Shown here one piece after another: positions 45,190-55,898 of a stretch of DNA of 64,000 nt. The position numbers and the translations under genes are program-made. The stretch's first letter is position 1; each line of letters starts with the position of its first letter. Where the stretch lies: positions 28,666,501-28,730,500 of the forward strand of contig OY821786.1 in the NCBI GenBank assembly GCA_963682175.1, given 5' to 3'. The notes beneath the pieces were generated by a model, which saw nothing but the letters and a program-made list of their open reading frames with translations, did not search any database and was not told the origin of the DNA. Origin of the DNA: Triglochin maritima (Eukaryota > Streptophyta > Magnoliopsida > Alismatales > Juncaginaceae).

Positions 45190-47545
45190 AAATGAGCAAT
45201 GACCAACTCTCTGACAGACCTCGTCATGACAGACGGACTCTCCCAAGGTAGCACAGTAAGACACAAGAACAACGAACCATCCGTTCCCATTCAGAAATAC
45301 ATGACCGCACACTTGTAAAAATTAGCAATCGGGAACAAGTCGGCTCAAACCTCCATATAATGATCCTCGTCACAAGCTCCCCCGCCCCAATCAATTCGTT
45401 GACGAGCCTGTACCACATTGTCGAAATAGACACTCTCATAAATAGGATGTGCACTTATCTCATTAGAAATCGCACGACAAGCGTACGACTAGTTGTCTTG
45501 ACCACCATGGAAGACATCGACAACACATCGAAATCCACAGTTGCCATCAACACGTACGTCATTCCACCTCTCCAGAAATGGTAAAATGATTCCTGGCTAT
45601 CTATCAAACATATGGGAAGTTATCCATGTCAGTCCGTCCGGACACTGTAAGATAGAGAAATAGCAATTCATTAAAACAACAAAATTAGGAGATAATCTAT
45701 TCAACCCCATCTAGATTAGTGATATATATTAAATAACAACAAAGATATCGTCATACCAGATCATGTGCCCGTGTTCACGGACGATCGAGACGAATTGGAA
45801 GGCCGACCATGACCCATGCTCCCACTACTAGCAGACCGACCACGACCCCTGCTCCCACTACTTGCAGACCGACCACGACCTCACTCAACATACTCGAATG
45901 CACTCGGGTCCCGACGTGTCGACTTTCCCCTAGGTCGAGCTCGTAGCTTAGTATTTTCTACGGGTTCTCCATAGTTCGACTGATCAGGGTGTAATTCTTC
46001 GTATAAAATACGAGAGGCACTACGAATTACTGCAGGGTCACTCTCCGAAATCTCATCAACGAGCTTCAAAAAATGCTCGAGGTCTTGTGTTGCCTGATCC
46101 ACAAACTCTGACATCTAGACTCCTTCTTCAATGACAAGTGTTTTCCAGAATGGATGAATCTGCTCTAAATAAATTCCATCACCTGACGTAAAACACTCGT
46201 ACAAGGTACAGGCACAAGGAATCCCATGTGATGTCAGAAAAGCACACCCGCAACGATATTCAACTTCATTACTTAAGTCTTGCATTCTCTTCAACTCCCG
46301 AGTCAATAACGACAAGCAGTGATGCGAAACTCGGCTATTTATATGTTGAAACAAAAGACCTATGTATTTTGCCAAATTTTGACGTCTCGAATCTTCAAAA
46401 AAGTTCCGAATATTCGTCAGCTGCATTTCAATAACCAAGTTCACGCGGTCGAAAAGAGTGTCGAGAGCGGCAGTCGATGTAGTGATCCATTCTTTCAGAG
46501 TCGAATGTGCACTTTCCACCCTGCAGTTCGTAGTGTTGCCGAAATGAAGAACTTTATTCGTCCAATTCAACACAAACTTTTCTTTATGCACAAACAACGT
46601 GTCTTCCACATACTCCGTGAGATCTGGCCAGGACTTGAAAGAATCTTTCAGATTACGGACTGATCTATCATAATCTATCTGTGAATCAGAAAGCATAACT
46701 CTCCTCCACTTTCCACGCCTAAAACTCTCTGCAAGCTGCTTGCTCTTGCCGAATATGTGGTATGCGTAGTTGTACACGTCTTTGTTGATATGTCAGGTGC
46801 AAAGTAAATGAGCAGACTCAGGAAAAACCTCTGCCACTGGTCGCATCACACCCATCTCCCGGTCCGTTATTATTGCAGTCGGGCTAATAATATTCAATAA
46901 CAGATCTCGCAACCTCTCCAACACCCCCCGGTAACTAGACTCGGTCTCATCCTTCAAAATCGCATATCCGACGAGAAAATTCATGTTTGTTGGAGTAACC
47001 CCAACCATCTCAAAGAAAGACATCTTGTACTTTTTCGTCTTATACGTCGAATCCATGCAGATTACGAAATGGTATGTACGCAACAACTGAACTGAAGTCG
47101 GATGTGCCAAAAATGCGTGAGTGAGGACATTAGTTTCTTCATCTGCCACAATCCAATGCAAATAGTTATACTGCACTGCCTGACTGAGAAACTACTGAGC
47201 GGGATTCTTGTCTTCAGATTTCGTCCTCCTCATGTACTCTCTGAAGTTATAAATGTGTCTTTGATTGGGATTATCCTCCAGGAATTTCTCCTTTTCTTTT
47301 TGTGTTCTTTCGTAGTGCAATACTTGTATGACGATAACTCATTTCATGTCTACGATCACATCTCAGGTAGCAATCCATCCGGTTATCTGCTTTTGGTTTG
47401 TATGATGATATAACAAAAAAAATCCGGCTCTTATTGCAACTTGTTTTGCCCATTTACAAGTTTCCTCGATTGTTGTAAATATTTGTTTATTATCAAAAAA
47501 CTCATTGTAATCTACTCCATCACCACCGAAACCTTGCAATGAAAT
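45190..47545 (-). pseudogene. MURA-like Mutator transposase with OTU-like C-terminal segment, broken
   Basis: From high to low coordinates: a FAR1-type DNA-binding start (FTTIEETCKWAKQVAIRAG, then after a frameshift MDCYLRCDRRHEMSYRH, 47271-47545); the MULE transposase core (VICMDSTYKTKKYKM, VGVTPTNMNFLVGYAIL, AIITDREMGVMRPV, 46793-47176); LLCT-stop-HINKDV at 46793; a SWIM-type zinc site CGCAFLTSHGIPCAC (about 46210-46255); FEYVE plus a G/R/S-rich linker (45800-45900); and an OTU-like part with VDGNCGFRCVVDVFHGG (about 45500-45552) and ADLFPIANFYKCAVMYF (about 45300-45355). DST, TDRE and a later E fit the transposase acidic triad. At least six stops and one frameshift occur. Family knowledge: MURA cuts the element at its ends; OTU domains are cysteine proteases acting on ubiquitin. 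In the OTU part the DGNC motif keeps its Asp and Cys. Confidence 0.82.
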
Positions 47546-47603
47546 CTGAAAAAAATTAATTTAACAGAAAATTTAAATAATAAAGAAAACAGGGCGTCTG
47601 TGC

Positions 47604-47668
47604 TAGACGCCTCCACCTTGGGGGAGGCGCCTCGCTAAGACGCCTCCACCTTGGTGGAGGCGTCTTAG
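47604..47668. repeat. Tandem hairpin: perfect 34-nt palindrome plus an imperfect copy
   Basis: CTAAGACGCCTCCACC (47635-47650), TT, then its exact reverse complement (47653-47668) make a 16-bp stem. An imperfect copy of the same unit with a mismatched right arm precedes it at 47604-47637. The block is GC-rich inside AT-rich DNA, 160 bp inside the right end of the Mutator-like element and upstream of its transposase gene. Confidence 0.9.
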
Positions 47669-47830
47669 CCAGACGCCCGAGTCAGAAGAAAAAATCCACC
47701 TTTGTTACCTCGCCGGATCCAGGTGTTTCGCCAAATATTTTTGTGGTGTTGGTACTAGGAATGTGAGTAAAACTGAGTCAAAAACTTTGTTTAAAGACGC
47801 AGGACGAAATGAGTATTAATTGATTCGTTA

Positions 47831-47884
47831 GGGGCAAAACGGTAATTTTTGGGACGATTTAAATAGTTTTCCGACGATAAATAG
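47831..47884 (-). repeat. Right terminal inverted repeat of the Mutator-like element
   Basis: It is the reverse complement partner of 39968-40021, with GGGGCAAAAC at its inner end and CCGACGATAAATAG at its outer end. Confidence 0.85.
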
Positions 47885-48586
47885 TAACCCCCTTTATTTT
47901 TCCCAAGAACACCCTCTCTCTTTGTATCCCCGTTTCGTCCCTCTTTTAAGCCTTATTTCATCCATTTTACTTTCCTCTTTTTTCACATCCACGCATATCT
48001 AATGTTGATGAACCGACGTATATAAATGAAAATTTTCACTTAAGTAGCTAAGTGAAGGAAAATTTTCAACCATGCACTTAAAGTTTAGCTTAGTACACAC
48101 CAACACATGAAATCTAGATAATTGTAGTTAGATTACTTTAAGTAAAGGCCTTTTAGAAATTTCGCCCTCGAAAATTATAAGTCAGAGATAATGATATAGA
48201 ATTTTCAATTGATCACAAAACCTCAATTACTTCCATTATCAACGAAAATACAGACGCCACTTGTGTGGTTTAAAATCCACTTCCATTAAAATCCTATTTA
48301 CTCCCTCCACACGGATGCACAAGACACGTACCAACAAGAAGGCATAACAACTCCAAACGCAACGCTTATTATCTTCTGTAGGATACCAAGTGGCCTGAAT
48401 AATTGAGGATGCAACTCTTGTTGAAACGATTATTATCTTTTGTATTATCTTACTGTGTTTCTCAAATCACACGATTACTATAACTAGGAAAATCTCGATA
48501 AACATCCTGGAAAATTCTTAACATGCACAATTATAATTTGTCCAAAACCTCCTTGGAATGTAATTATCGTTTCTCCAATCTTTGAC
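47885..48586. other. No gene seen
   Basis: AT-rich intergenic DNA between the Mutator-like element and the hAT pair. No supported frame, repeat or RNA gene. Confidence 0.5.
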
Positions 48587-49025
48587 GTTATTACCTGGGG
48601 CAGATCCAGGAAATTTTCATAGGGACTGTAGGGCAATTTTTTTTCCACTGCAATCGAACTAAACGATTAATAAACTCAAATGTTTAACATAAAAACACAC
48701 ACATAAAAATCATTAGAAGATCATTAAGCTCTTGTAATTGGGTATTAATCATTGCATGAAAAATGTCATTCTTGAAGTAATGAAGATGTGTAATCTATGG
48801 CACGTTTACTTCCGCTTGAACTCGTGAAGAAAATTCCAATAAATCTTTCCATCATAATATTAAAAAGTTAAATTGCATTATTATAAGATTTAGTGCAAGT
48901 GGAAGATGTGAAGTCATAAATCTCAAACTCAATCTTCCATCAAATTGACTTCTGTATTTAAGGCACTACTTGGACAATTAATCAGTAAAGACAATACATT
49001 GATGAAAATAGTATAAACATAAAAT

Positions 49026-49860
49026 CAAGGGCGGACCTCCCTTGAGCCTATGGAACCCCCTTTGGAAAAAAATGAAGGCATTTAAAAATAATTGAGAACC
49101 TAAAATCAACACCCCAAAATCACAAAAATCTCATTTTCTTCCACCTTCCTCTAACCCAAACCTTCAAAACAAAGATTGGTTCAAAGTTTTGGGGTTTCCA
49201 ACACAAAGGTAACAAATCTCTCTTGTATTTGGTTTGATTTAAGCATTTGTTTTGGTTTGACTTTGTGTTAATGAGAAGTTGAAGTTAGCTTAACCAACAA
49301 GGATTTTGAGAGAATGTGTTGAGAGATTGGAGTTTTGTGTGGTGGTTCCAACTGTGGTTGACAAAATCTTTATTGAGTTTTGGACTTTGCATGTTCTACT
49401 TTTATTTATCTTTCCTTATAATTGGATTCTAAAAATAATTGTAAAAATGGATTAAAGAAATAGATTAGAAAATTGTAAGTGAGATTTACAAAAGTATGAT
49501 GTGGTTTTGTGTATTGTCTACTTTTGATGTTTTGCCTACTTTTTTGTTTCATTAATTTGGATTGCATGTTTAACTTGATGTTTTATTATTTTTTTTGTGA
49601 AATTTAGCTTTCACCATGGAAAGATATTTCAAAAGTAAAGAAAAAAATCATTGATCGTCTAAAACAATATTATTTGATAAAGTGAAAGAAAAAGAGCCTA
49701 ATAGTTGTGTGAACCAAAATCCAGATGAGTATCATTCGAAGGAAAATGTTGTAATCAAGTTTTATATATAAATATATTTTTACTGGATTTTATGATTATG
49801 TATTCTGAGTTAAGGTTCATATTTGGTGACTCCATTTGAATATTCATGGGTCCGCCACTG
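49026..49860. mobile_element. Non-autonomous hAT element (inner), 835 bp
   Basis: Ends CAAGGGCGGACC and GGTCCGCCACTG are inverted repeats with two mismatches. Flanks CATAAAAT (49018-49025) and CATAAAAC (49861-49868) agree at seven of eight bases, the hAT duplication size. Inside, ATGGAAAGATATTTCAAAAG at 49616 encodes MERYFKSK, the usual start of plant TTF-type/ZMYM1-like hAT transposases, but the frame stops after about ten codons. It is therefore an internal-deletion derivative of an autonomous element. Confidence 0.82.
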
Positions 49861-50060
49861 CATAAAACACCGAACATTTAGTTTTTACGTAGAGATTTGC
49901 TTCATAGGTCATTTTCAGCTAATTAATAGATTAATCATGGATATAATCATGAATTTAAAACATCTTACATTAGATGGATCAAAATCATGAATTTTTATAG
50001 TAATTTACATAGATATATATACAATATAAATATATTATGGGAATGTTTTTCTAAAAGCCA

Positions 50061-50086
50061 CCCCCCCCCCCCCCCCCCCCCCCCCC
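50061..50086. repeat. Poly-C run (26 C)
   Basis: A homopolymer of 26 C as given in the sequence. Length is likely to vary between molecules and may be a sequencing or assembly approximation. Confidence 0.9.
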
Positions 50087-50594
50087 AAACGTGGGTCCGT
50101 CAATGCTTATCACGAGGTTCACCATAACAATATTAATCAAACTACAAGATAATGTAATAGTCTCACAAGCTAACACATTCTTCAAAATTATTCATTATTT
50201 TCAATCAAGAAGGTTATCACTTGATTGTTAATCCAATGGCGATATGCATAAACCCAATCAGGAAACATAATAGATGAATCAACAAGAGGGAGCAACCCTC
50301 ACTTTTTAGGTGTTCTAGTTCAAGGAAAGGAGTACATTGTTTTAGGTTGCAAAAATCATGGATCCAATATGCAATTGAGTTTGTACCAAGTCTTACTAAC
50401 GAAGGATAAAAAGTTCAGAAAACCTTGAAAGCCACGACATTTCAAAAGACCGCAGAAGCTGTCAAAGGTTATATTCGTTTGTTCATAATGTTTATGTTAT
50501 TGTTTATGAATTCTTATTTTTTCGTGATATTGTTATTTTAAGTTTACAAGGTTTTTATTGTCTTTATTATTCAAACTCATCGCGACAAAATTTT

Positions 50595-51021
50595 AAGATT
50601 AATTACAGTTTACCCCATGATCTTTCAATCGTTGACACTTTGCACTCATTACCTTTAAAACGTAGCAGTTTACCTCGTATCCTTTCACTTGTTAACACTT
50701 TCCCCTCCTCTCAAAGATTAGACCCCAAAATATGACAACATTGACTCAACTTGAAAATCCAAAATTACCACAATGTTTTTAGAAAAACATTAAAAATAAC
50801 CTATAGAGTTTCTTGTTTATTTTTAATAGTAATGTTTTTAATGTTTTCAAAAAAAAAAATAAAGAGCTCTTAAATTTCATGTTAAGGGCATTTTGATCAG
50901 TTTGGGGATCAAAATTAACAGAGGCAAAATGCAAACAAGTGAAATGACAATGGGACAAACTGCTACACGTTTTAAAGGTCATTTGCGTTGAAAAGTGAAG
51001 GGTGAATTGCAATTAACCCTG
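50595..51021. mobile_element. Foldback MITE with long terminal inverted repeats
   Basis: The left arm (TTAATTACAGTTTACCCCAT, ..., CCTTTAAAACGTAGCAGTTT) and the right arm are imperfect inverted copies over about 150 bp; the right arm read in reverse complement gives TTAATTGCAATTCACCCTTC and CCTTTAAAACGTGTAGCAGT. The centre is AT-rich. Flanking AATTTT on both sides (50589-50594 and 51022-51027) may be a target duplication, but the AT richness makes this weak. No coding capacity. Confidence 0.78.
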
Positions 51022-51027
51022 AATTTT

Positions 51028-51727
51028 GTTTGATATTGTTATTGTGTTTGGGTTAACAAGGTTTGTTTACTTTACTTCCTAACTCTGTTTCTACGTACGA
51101 ATCAAAAAAGTGTCATATAGAATAATTGTTGGAATTTAGGTGTTAATTGACAAGACCAAAAATATACACACACGCACCAGGTTAATGTAATATATTTTAG
51201 ATATTTGTGCGCGGGTCGGGCCGGCACGGCCCATTAGCCCAACGGCTATAATAGTAGTTGGGCTGTTGACATCAGCAGCTAACGTCTTTTTAACAACTAT
51301 TTTTTATTTATTTATGAAAATACATTCCTCTCATCCTATATAAACTCCTCAACCCTTCTCATTTTCTTAATACCAAATTCATTCAACTTTGTTTCTAAAT
51401 CTAGCTCTCCAAGTCTTCTTTACTATTTTTCTATTTGCTCTGATTTTGTTGGAAACATGTCGAGTTTGAGCTAAAGTGTGAAGCCTAAAACGTCAAACAG
51501 ACCACTGACCACCCGATTTTGTGACTCAACCCCTCTTCATTTCCCAGACGTTTCTAATATATTTTAGTAGTTAATTTTAGTTCAACAATCATCATCACGA
51601 CTTTCTCATTTATGAAACAAATTCACATTTTGTTCGCATTTTTACTAATTTTCATGACTTTAACATATGAAACTGAAGATAATAATAACACCCATCCACT
51701 TAATCCACCTAGACCTAAGGGTAGAAG
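51028..51727. other. No gene seen
   Basis: Includes a GC-rich patch GGTCGGGCCGGCACGGCCCA near 51215 and a TATA-like TATATAAACTCC at about 51338, followed by ACCAAATTCATTCAAC. This could be a promoter fragment of an unseen element; no frame supports a gene. Confidence 0.4.
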
Positions 51728-52206
51728 TGAAATGAATGTGTTTTAAAAGTTTTACTTTTAAATGTCTTTTATTATGAATTGAATGTATTGAACATTTTGT
51801 TCATTGATTAATGTATTCATCTTTTGGAAGTGTTAAGGAAGATGCTCTTGGTCCTTAACCGTAGAGCTCTAAACGATAATGGTCTACATGAATTAACAGT
51901 AATTCACAATCATAGTAATTAACACAAGACATTGATTACCTAATTAAGATTGTCATGTTGGTTAAAGGATATTGTGGCTCTACAAATATTTTAACAACAC
52001 GAGTATATGAAATGGAGAATGTTTTCTTTCATATATTGAATAGACCTAAGAAATGAAACATTATGGAAGTGTGTTTGTGTCATTAATATTTTCATTATGT
52101 CTTTGAATCCTAAGATATGAGACTTATGTCTTTTTCACATGAGAAGTATATAATTTGATTATTATCAAAAACTATCAATGAGTATAGTGATAAAGGTATT
52201 AGTTGG

Positions 52207-53716
52207 TGATTAGTAGCATATCATGCATCATATTCGTGCTATATATATCCTCTATTTTACCCCAATATTGTGCTACTCGAGTTATTATTGTAGTGGTTCA
52301 GGTGTTAGGTAATAAAGAAGAGAAAAGTGAACAAAAAGGACCTGAATGCAACAAGAATGGACTGAATCGAAGACTTCTGGACCCATTTATAACGCACAAG
52401 GACTGAATCGCAAATCAGGAAGGACCCAAGCGAAAACCCGTAAGGACCTGATTGTGAAATGCAAAGTATTGTGACACCTGACTTGAACAACTCAATATTT
52501 TGCCAATTAAATTCAAAGCGGTTCAAGAAAGTGGACCAGGGCTTCACCCAACGTGGCAAATACAAAATTGAAGCTCCTAGAAGAAATCTGGACCGATAGG
52601 GCGCAACGATCCGCCACTGACGGATCGTTTTGCTCCAATTGATCTCTAATTTCTCCCATAGCTTGATTAATTGGGCGCACAAAAGTACAGAGGAAGTTAT
52701 GACAACCGTCAGATTGCTCTCAGATCCATCCAAACTCTTATTTCTTCTATAAATACCATTGTAATCCCTCCTCTCCACCTCTTCTTCCTCCTTCCCCCAT
52801 TAGAGTAGGTTTTAGTTTTCTATTTTAGTAGTGTAGTAAGGGGGTTGGAGATGAGCAAACTTTGTATTTTTATTTCTTAATCTACTTTAGTTCTTGTTCT
52901 TTATGTTGATGTTTTCCATTTTATGCAATTTCTTTCATGGGTTTATGTTCTTTTCATGCTTTCTTTAGTGTAGAGATGCGTAGAGAGTAGTCCATCCTCA
53001 TTGGGGGGGGGGGGGGGGGTGGATAATAAGGTGGTTTGATCATGTGATGAATTAGTGTGTGTGAATCTTAATCTTTTGAGCATTACATGATTATCATAAC
53101 CATCTAATGAGATTTCACTCTTGTCTTTGATATGCTAGTGCTCTTGAATGAAGATTAGCACATGCTTATATTAGCGGACCTATTTTATGGGGAATGATGA
53201 TGTTAGGATAAGGATGGAGTGGAAGAAGCAAACAAGACATGTGCATGCATGTGCTCATGTTGGCTTTACCAAATTAATGTCTTGTATGTTTTAATGATTA
53301 TGATAAATCATATTTCATGTGGAGACATAGTTGGATTTGAGTTATGATGCATGTGAACATATTAGCTTCATTTCAATTATTGTCTTGTATGTTTTAATAA
53401 TAAGATTTTATCTTATTTCACGTGGAGGCAGAGTTGGAATTGAGTTTTATGGATTTCATGTATGATATGTTTTGTTGAGCACAAATAAACACACATTTTC
53501 ATTCCACATTCTTTCTCTACCCCCTGAGGGGTTTAGTTTTCATGTTGTTTTTCCAATTTCCTACGCATTGTAGTTTAATTTCCATCCATCTCTCTCTTGT
53601 TCTCCCCCACTCGAGTATCGTGAATCCAACTTACACGAGCTCCATGTGGACTGACCCGTATTTGTCATCGCTTCAACGTGGTCATGCACTTGCGGTTATT
53701 TTAACTGATTCAATCA
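52207..53716 (+). mobile_element. D-family Ty3/gypsy-type solo LTR, 1510 bp
   Basis: It runs TGATTAGTAGC to GATTCAATCA, flanked by GTTGG (52202-52206 and 53717-53721). Joining the flanks restores the A-like LTR text. Its right end (GACTGACCCGTATTTGTCAT, CATGCACTTGCGGTT) resembles the corresponding end of B and E LTRs. TATA-like CTATAAATACC lies near 52748. A run of 17 G (53003-53019) is present. Confidence 0.85.
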
Positions 53717-53905
53717 GTTGGTTATACATAACTTGTGATAGAAAAGTTGATATGTCAAAAGATTGTCATTGCCCCTCTTGACTTGAGTGATGATATTGTT
53801 GGGCCCTTGATAAAGCGAAATTACAATGTGCACAATGTAACTTGTGTATAGTTACATATTTATAATTAGCTTGAGAGATTAAGAAACAAATATATATTAC
53901 AATAA

Positions 53906-54682
53906 CCCATTGCCCTTTAAGACATGTATGCACTTAAATTGGATGAATCAAATCTTTGAAGTGGTTAATAAAAAGCAGAGGTTGAGGAAAATATATCGGG
54001 AAGTGTGAACTTCTAATAGCAATTAAGCCTTGAGGAAAATAAAAGAGGAATAAAAGTAAGCACATTTTGCAAAATGATTACAAAAGCCCAAGCCTTCGAG
54101 TCACTGGTCCGTAGGGGTATCTTAAAACCCGGTAACTTGAGTCTGCCAGCTCGGGATTATCGACCAAACTCGCTACACGAATGCAAAAAGGGTAAAAGTG
54201 TCAGAAAAAGAAAATGTGTTGAATCACGGAAAAAGAAAAGAAAAAAATACTCAAGGCCCAAAGCTAAAAGAATGATCCATGTCATGGTTGATCCGAATGA
54301 TACTTCACCACCAGAGGAGGCGTGCAAAATAATTTAAGTAATAACATGTGTAGAAGGGTTAGTGGTGTGAATATTGGAGGAATGAAGACCAAGTCAGAAT
54401 TTGTATGAGTTAGATTTATATAATGAGCATGCAAGAATTCTAAGTGAGATGTATAAGGTTGAGGTGGAGATATTGAGAGTTATTAATGGAATGTTGAATT
54501 AAGACTTTGTGGGTGTGTCAACTAAAAACCCTCACGAGACAAAACTCGTCCTCTAAGGAAACTTGGGGGTTTAAAGGCTTGTTGCACATGCTAAGTGCTA
54601 CCGTGATTCCTACGAAAGTGAGTTAGGATTTCTCTGTTTTCATTTTCCTTATATTCTGTTTTGCTAGGGACTAGCAAAATCT
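53906..54682 (+). other. E-family internal remnant
   Basis: The 3' internal part of a Ty3/gypsy element lies before a polypurine tract and LTR. It keeps phrases also found in the B internal region, such as GCTAAGTGCTACCGTGATTC and GGGACTAGCAAAA (compare 21045-21140 in reverse complement). A small frame at 54074-54337 encodes a basic, lysine-rich product (MITKAQAFESLVRRGILKPG, then KRK clusters), whose first half resembles a motif in plant gypsy polyproteins. Everything upstream, including the 5' LTR and pol, is missing. Confidence 0.65.
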
Positions 54683-54697
54683 AGGTGTGGGGGTATT
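54683..54697 (+). other. E-family polypurine tract
   Basis: AGGTGTGGGGGTATT, identical to the B-family tract, directly precedes the LTR start TGATGCATTG. Confidence 0.82.
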
Positions 54698-55898
54698 TGA
54701 TGCATTGCATACATTGCATCATATGTCTTTCATTTAGATTAATTTTATATCAATAAATGCTACTAAGGTATGTGTTTAGTCTTATTTACAGAATACAGGG
54801 ACCTGAATGCAAATTACCCATATCCTGAGCATAAACACATGCAAGAGACTCATTTCTATCATAAAGACCAAGTCAAGATTATCGGGTTTCAAATGGAAGT
54901 CCATCCAAGCATAAAAGCATTCAAAGACCTAATTACAAAAAGATCAAGGACTTAAGCACAAAAGTAGTCAGGGACTTAATTGCAAAAAGCCGAGGACCCG
55001 ACTGCAAATTAAAGTATCAAAATATTATTTTGGAAAAGTTTTAAAGAAAAATCAATTTGGATCTCCAAATATATGAAGGAATTAATTCGGATCTCAACGA
55101 AAAGGCAAGAAATAAATCCGGACACGCAAAGGACATTTAAATCATACCATAAACACACAGGAAAAATCCGGGTCAAATCTGAGCCAAAAAGGTGGCGATT
55201 CCGCCGCACCACATGTACAAATTGCGGCGATTCCTCCGCACAAAAGTTGATTCGTGTGCTCAAATTTTTACCAATGCTGTATTGACGCGTGTACTTTCCG
55301 TTTATATATTGGGATCCCTTGTATCGGCTATAAATAGCCCGGAAACGATGTTGTAAAGAAGTTCTTGTTTTATTCCATTTTTTTAGTAATAAAATTTTGT
55401 TAGTTTATTTCTTGTTTTTTAGTTTTCTTTTGTAATTCCTCTAGGACCCTTTCTCCATCCTTCCATCCATGAGTTTCTAACTCTTTCCAAAGGGTGGAGG
55501 TGACGGATTTAGGGTGATGAGAAGAGAATAAAAGTTATTATTTTAATTTCGTGTTAGTATATTTTGATTACTTGAGTTTGTGTTAAATCATTTATCATGT
55601 AATGCTTTATAACTAATATGATTTACTATAAGTTTCTGAATTCTCTAATCTAAACCTGATATCTAAACCTCCACCCAACGGAATTCACCATCTTTGTTCT
55701 TGTTTTAGTTTTATTTGTTTATGTTTCTTGCTTTAGATAATTAAAAAACCAAAAATCTCAAACCAAACATATTTCTCTCCTTCTTTCCCTTAATCGAAAA
55801 TCACAAAATAACAAGATCTCTCCCTCCTTGTGTTCGACCCGTACTTGCCACGTCTTCATTGACGCCGTGCACTTGCGGTATAAATAAAAATCTCAACA
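54698..55898 (+). mobile_element. E-family Ty3/gypsy 3' LTR, 1201 bp
   Basis: It starts TGATGCATTGC and ends AAAATCTCAACA after GACCCGTACTTGCC and GTGCACTTGCGGT. TATA-like GCTATAAATAGCC lies at about 55328. No matching 5' LTR is in the window, so the element lost its 5' part. Confidence 0.8.

Larger units (their letters stand above)
39968..47884. mobile_element. Mutator-like element with PMD gene and transposase (decayed)
   Basis: The ends are inverted copies: CGGAAAACTATTTAAATCGT starts at 39979 and its complement lies at 47853-47872. The similarity spans about 54 bp on each side (39968-40021 and 47831-47884) with a few mismatches and one 1-bp gap. The 7.9-kb interior holds two convergent damaged genes: a plant mobile domain gene (plus) and a MURA-like transposase (minus). 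A solo LTR (2069 bp) entered later, so the original was about 5.8 kb. I could not find a convincing 9-bp target duplication. Both genes have several stops, so it cannot move by itself now. Confidence 0.85.
48595..50105. mobile_element. Non-autonomous hAT-type element (outer), diverged
   Basis: The left end reads CTGGGGCAGATCCAGGAAAT and the right end GTGGGTCCGTCAATG, imperfect inverted relatives of the plant hAT end CAGTGGCGGATCC. Flanks GTTATTAC (48587-48594) and CTTATCAC (50106-50113) agree at six of eight bases, fitting an old 8-bp duplication. A later hAT element sits inside. There is no coding capacity. A 26-base C run (50061-50086) lies near the right end. Confidence 0.6.

Noticed and set aside
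39950..47900. A 9-bp target duplication for the Mutator-like element
   Set aside because: T-rich flanks (TTTTATTTT and TTTATTTTT) are similar but low-complexity and do not adjoin the inverted repeats exactly.
52305..52778. 157-codon minus-strand frame in LTR D1
   Set aside because: It runs antisense within a non-coding solo LTR and shows no known domain; corresponding LTRs have no such frame.
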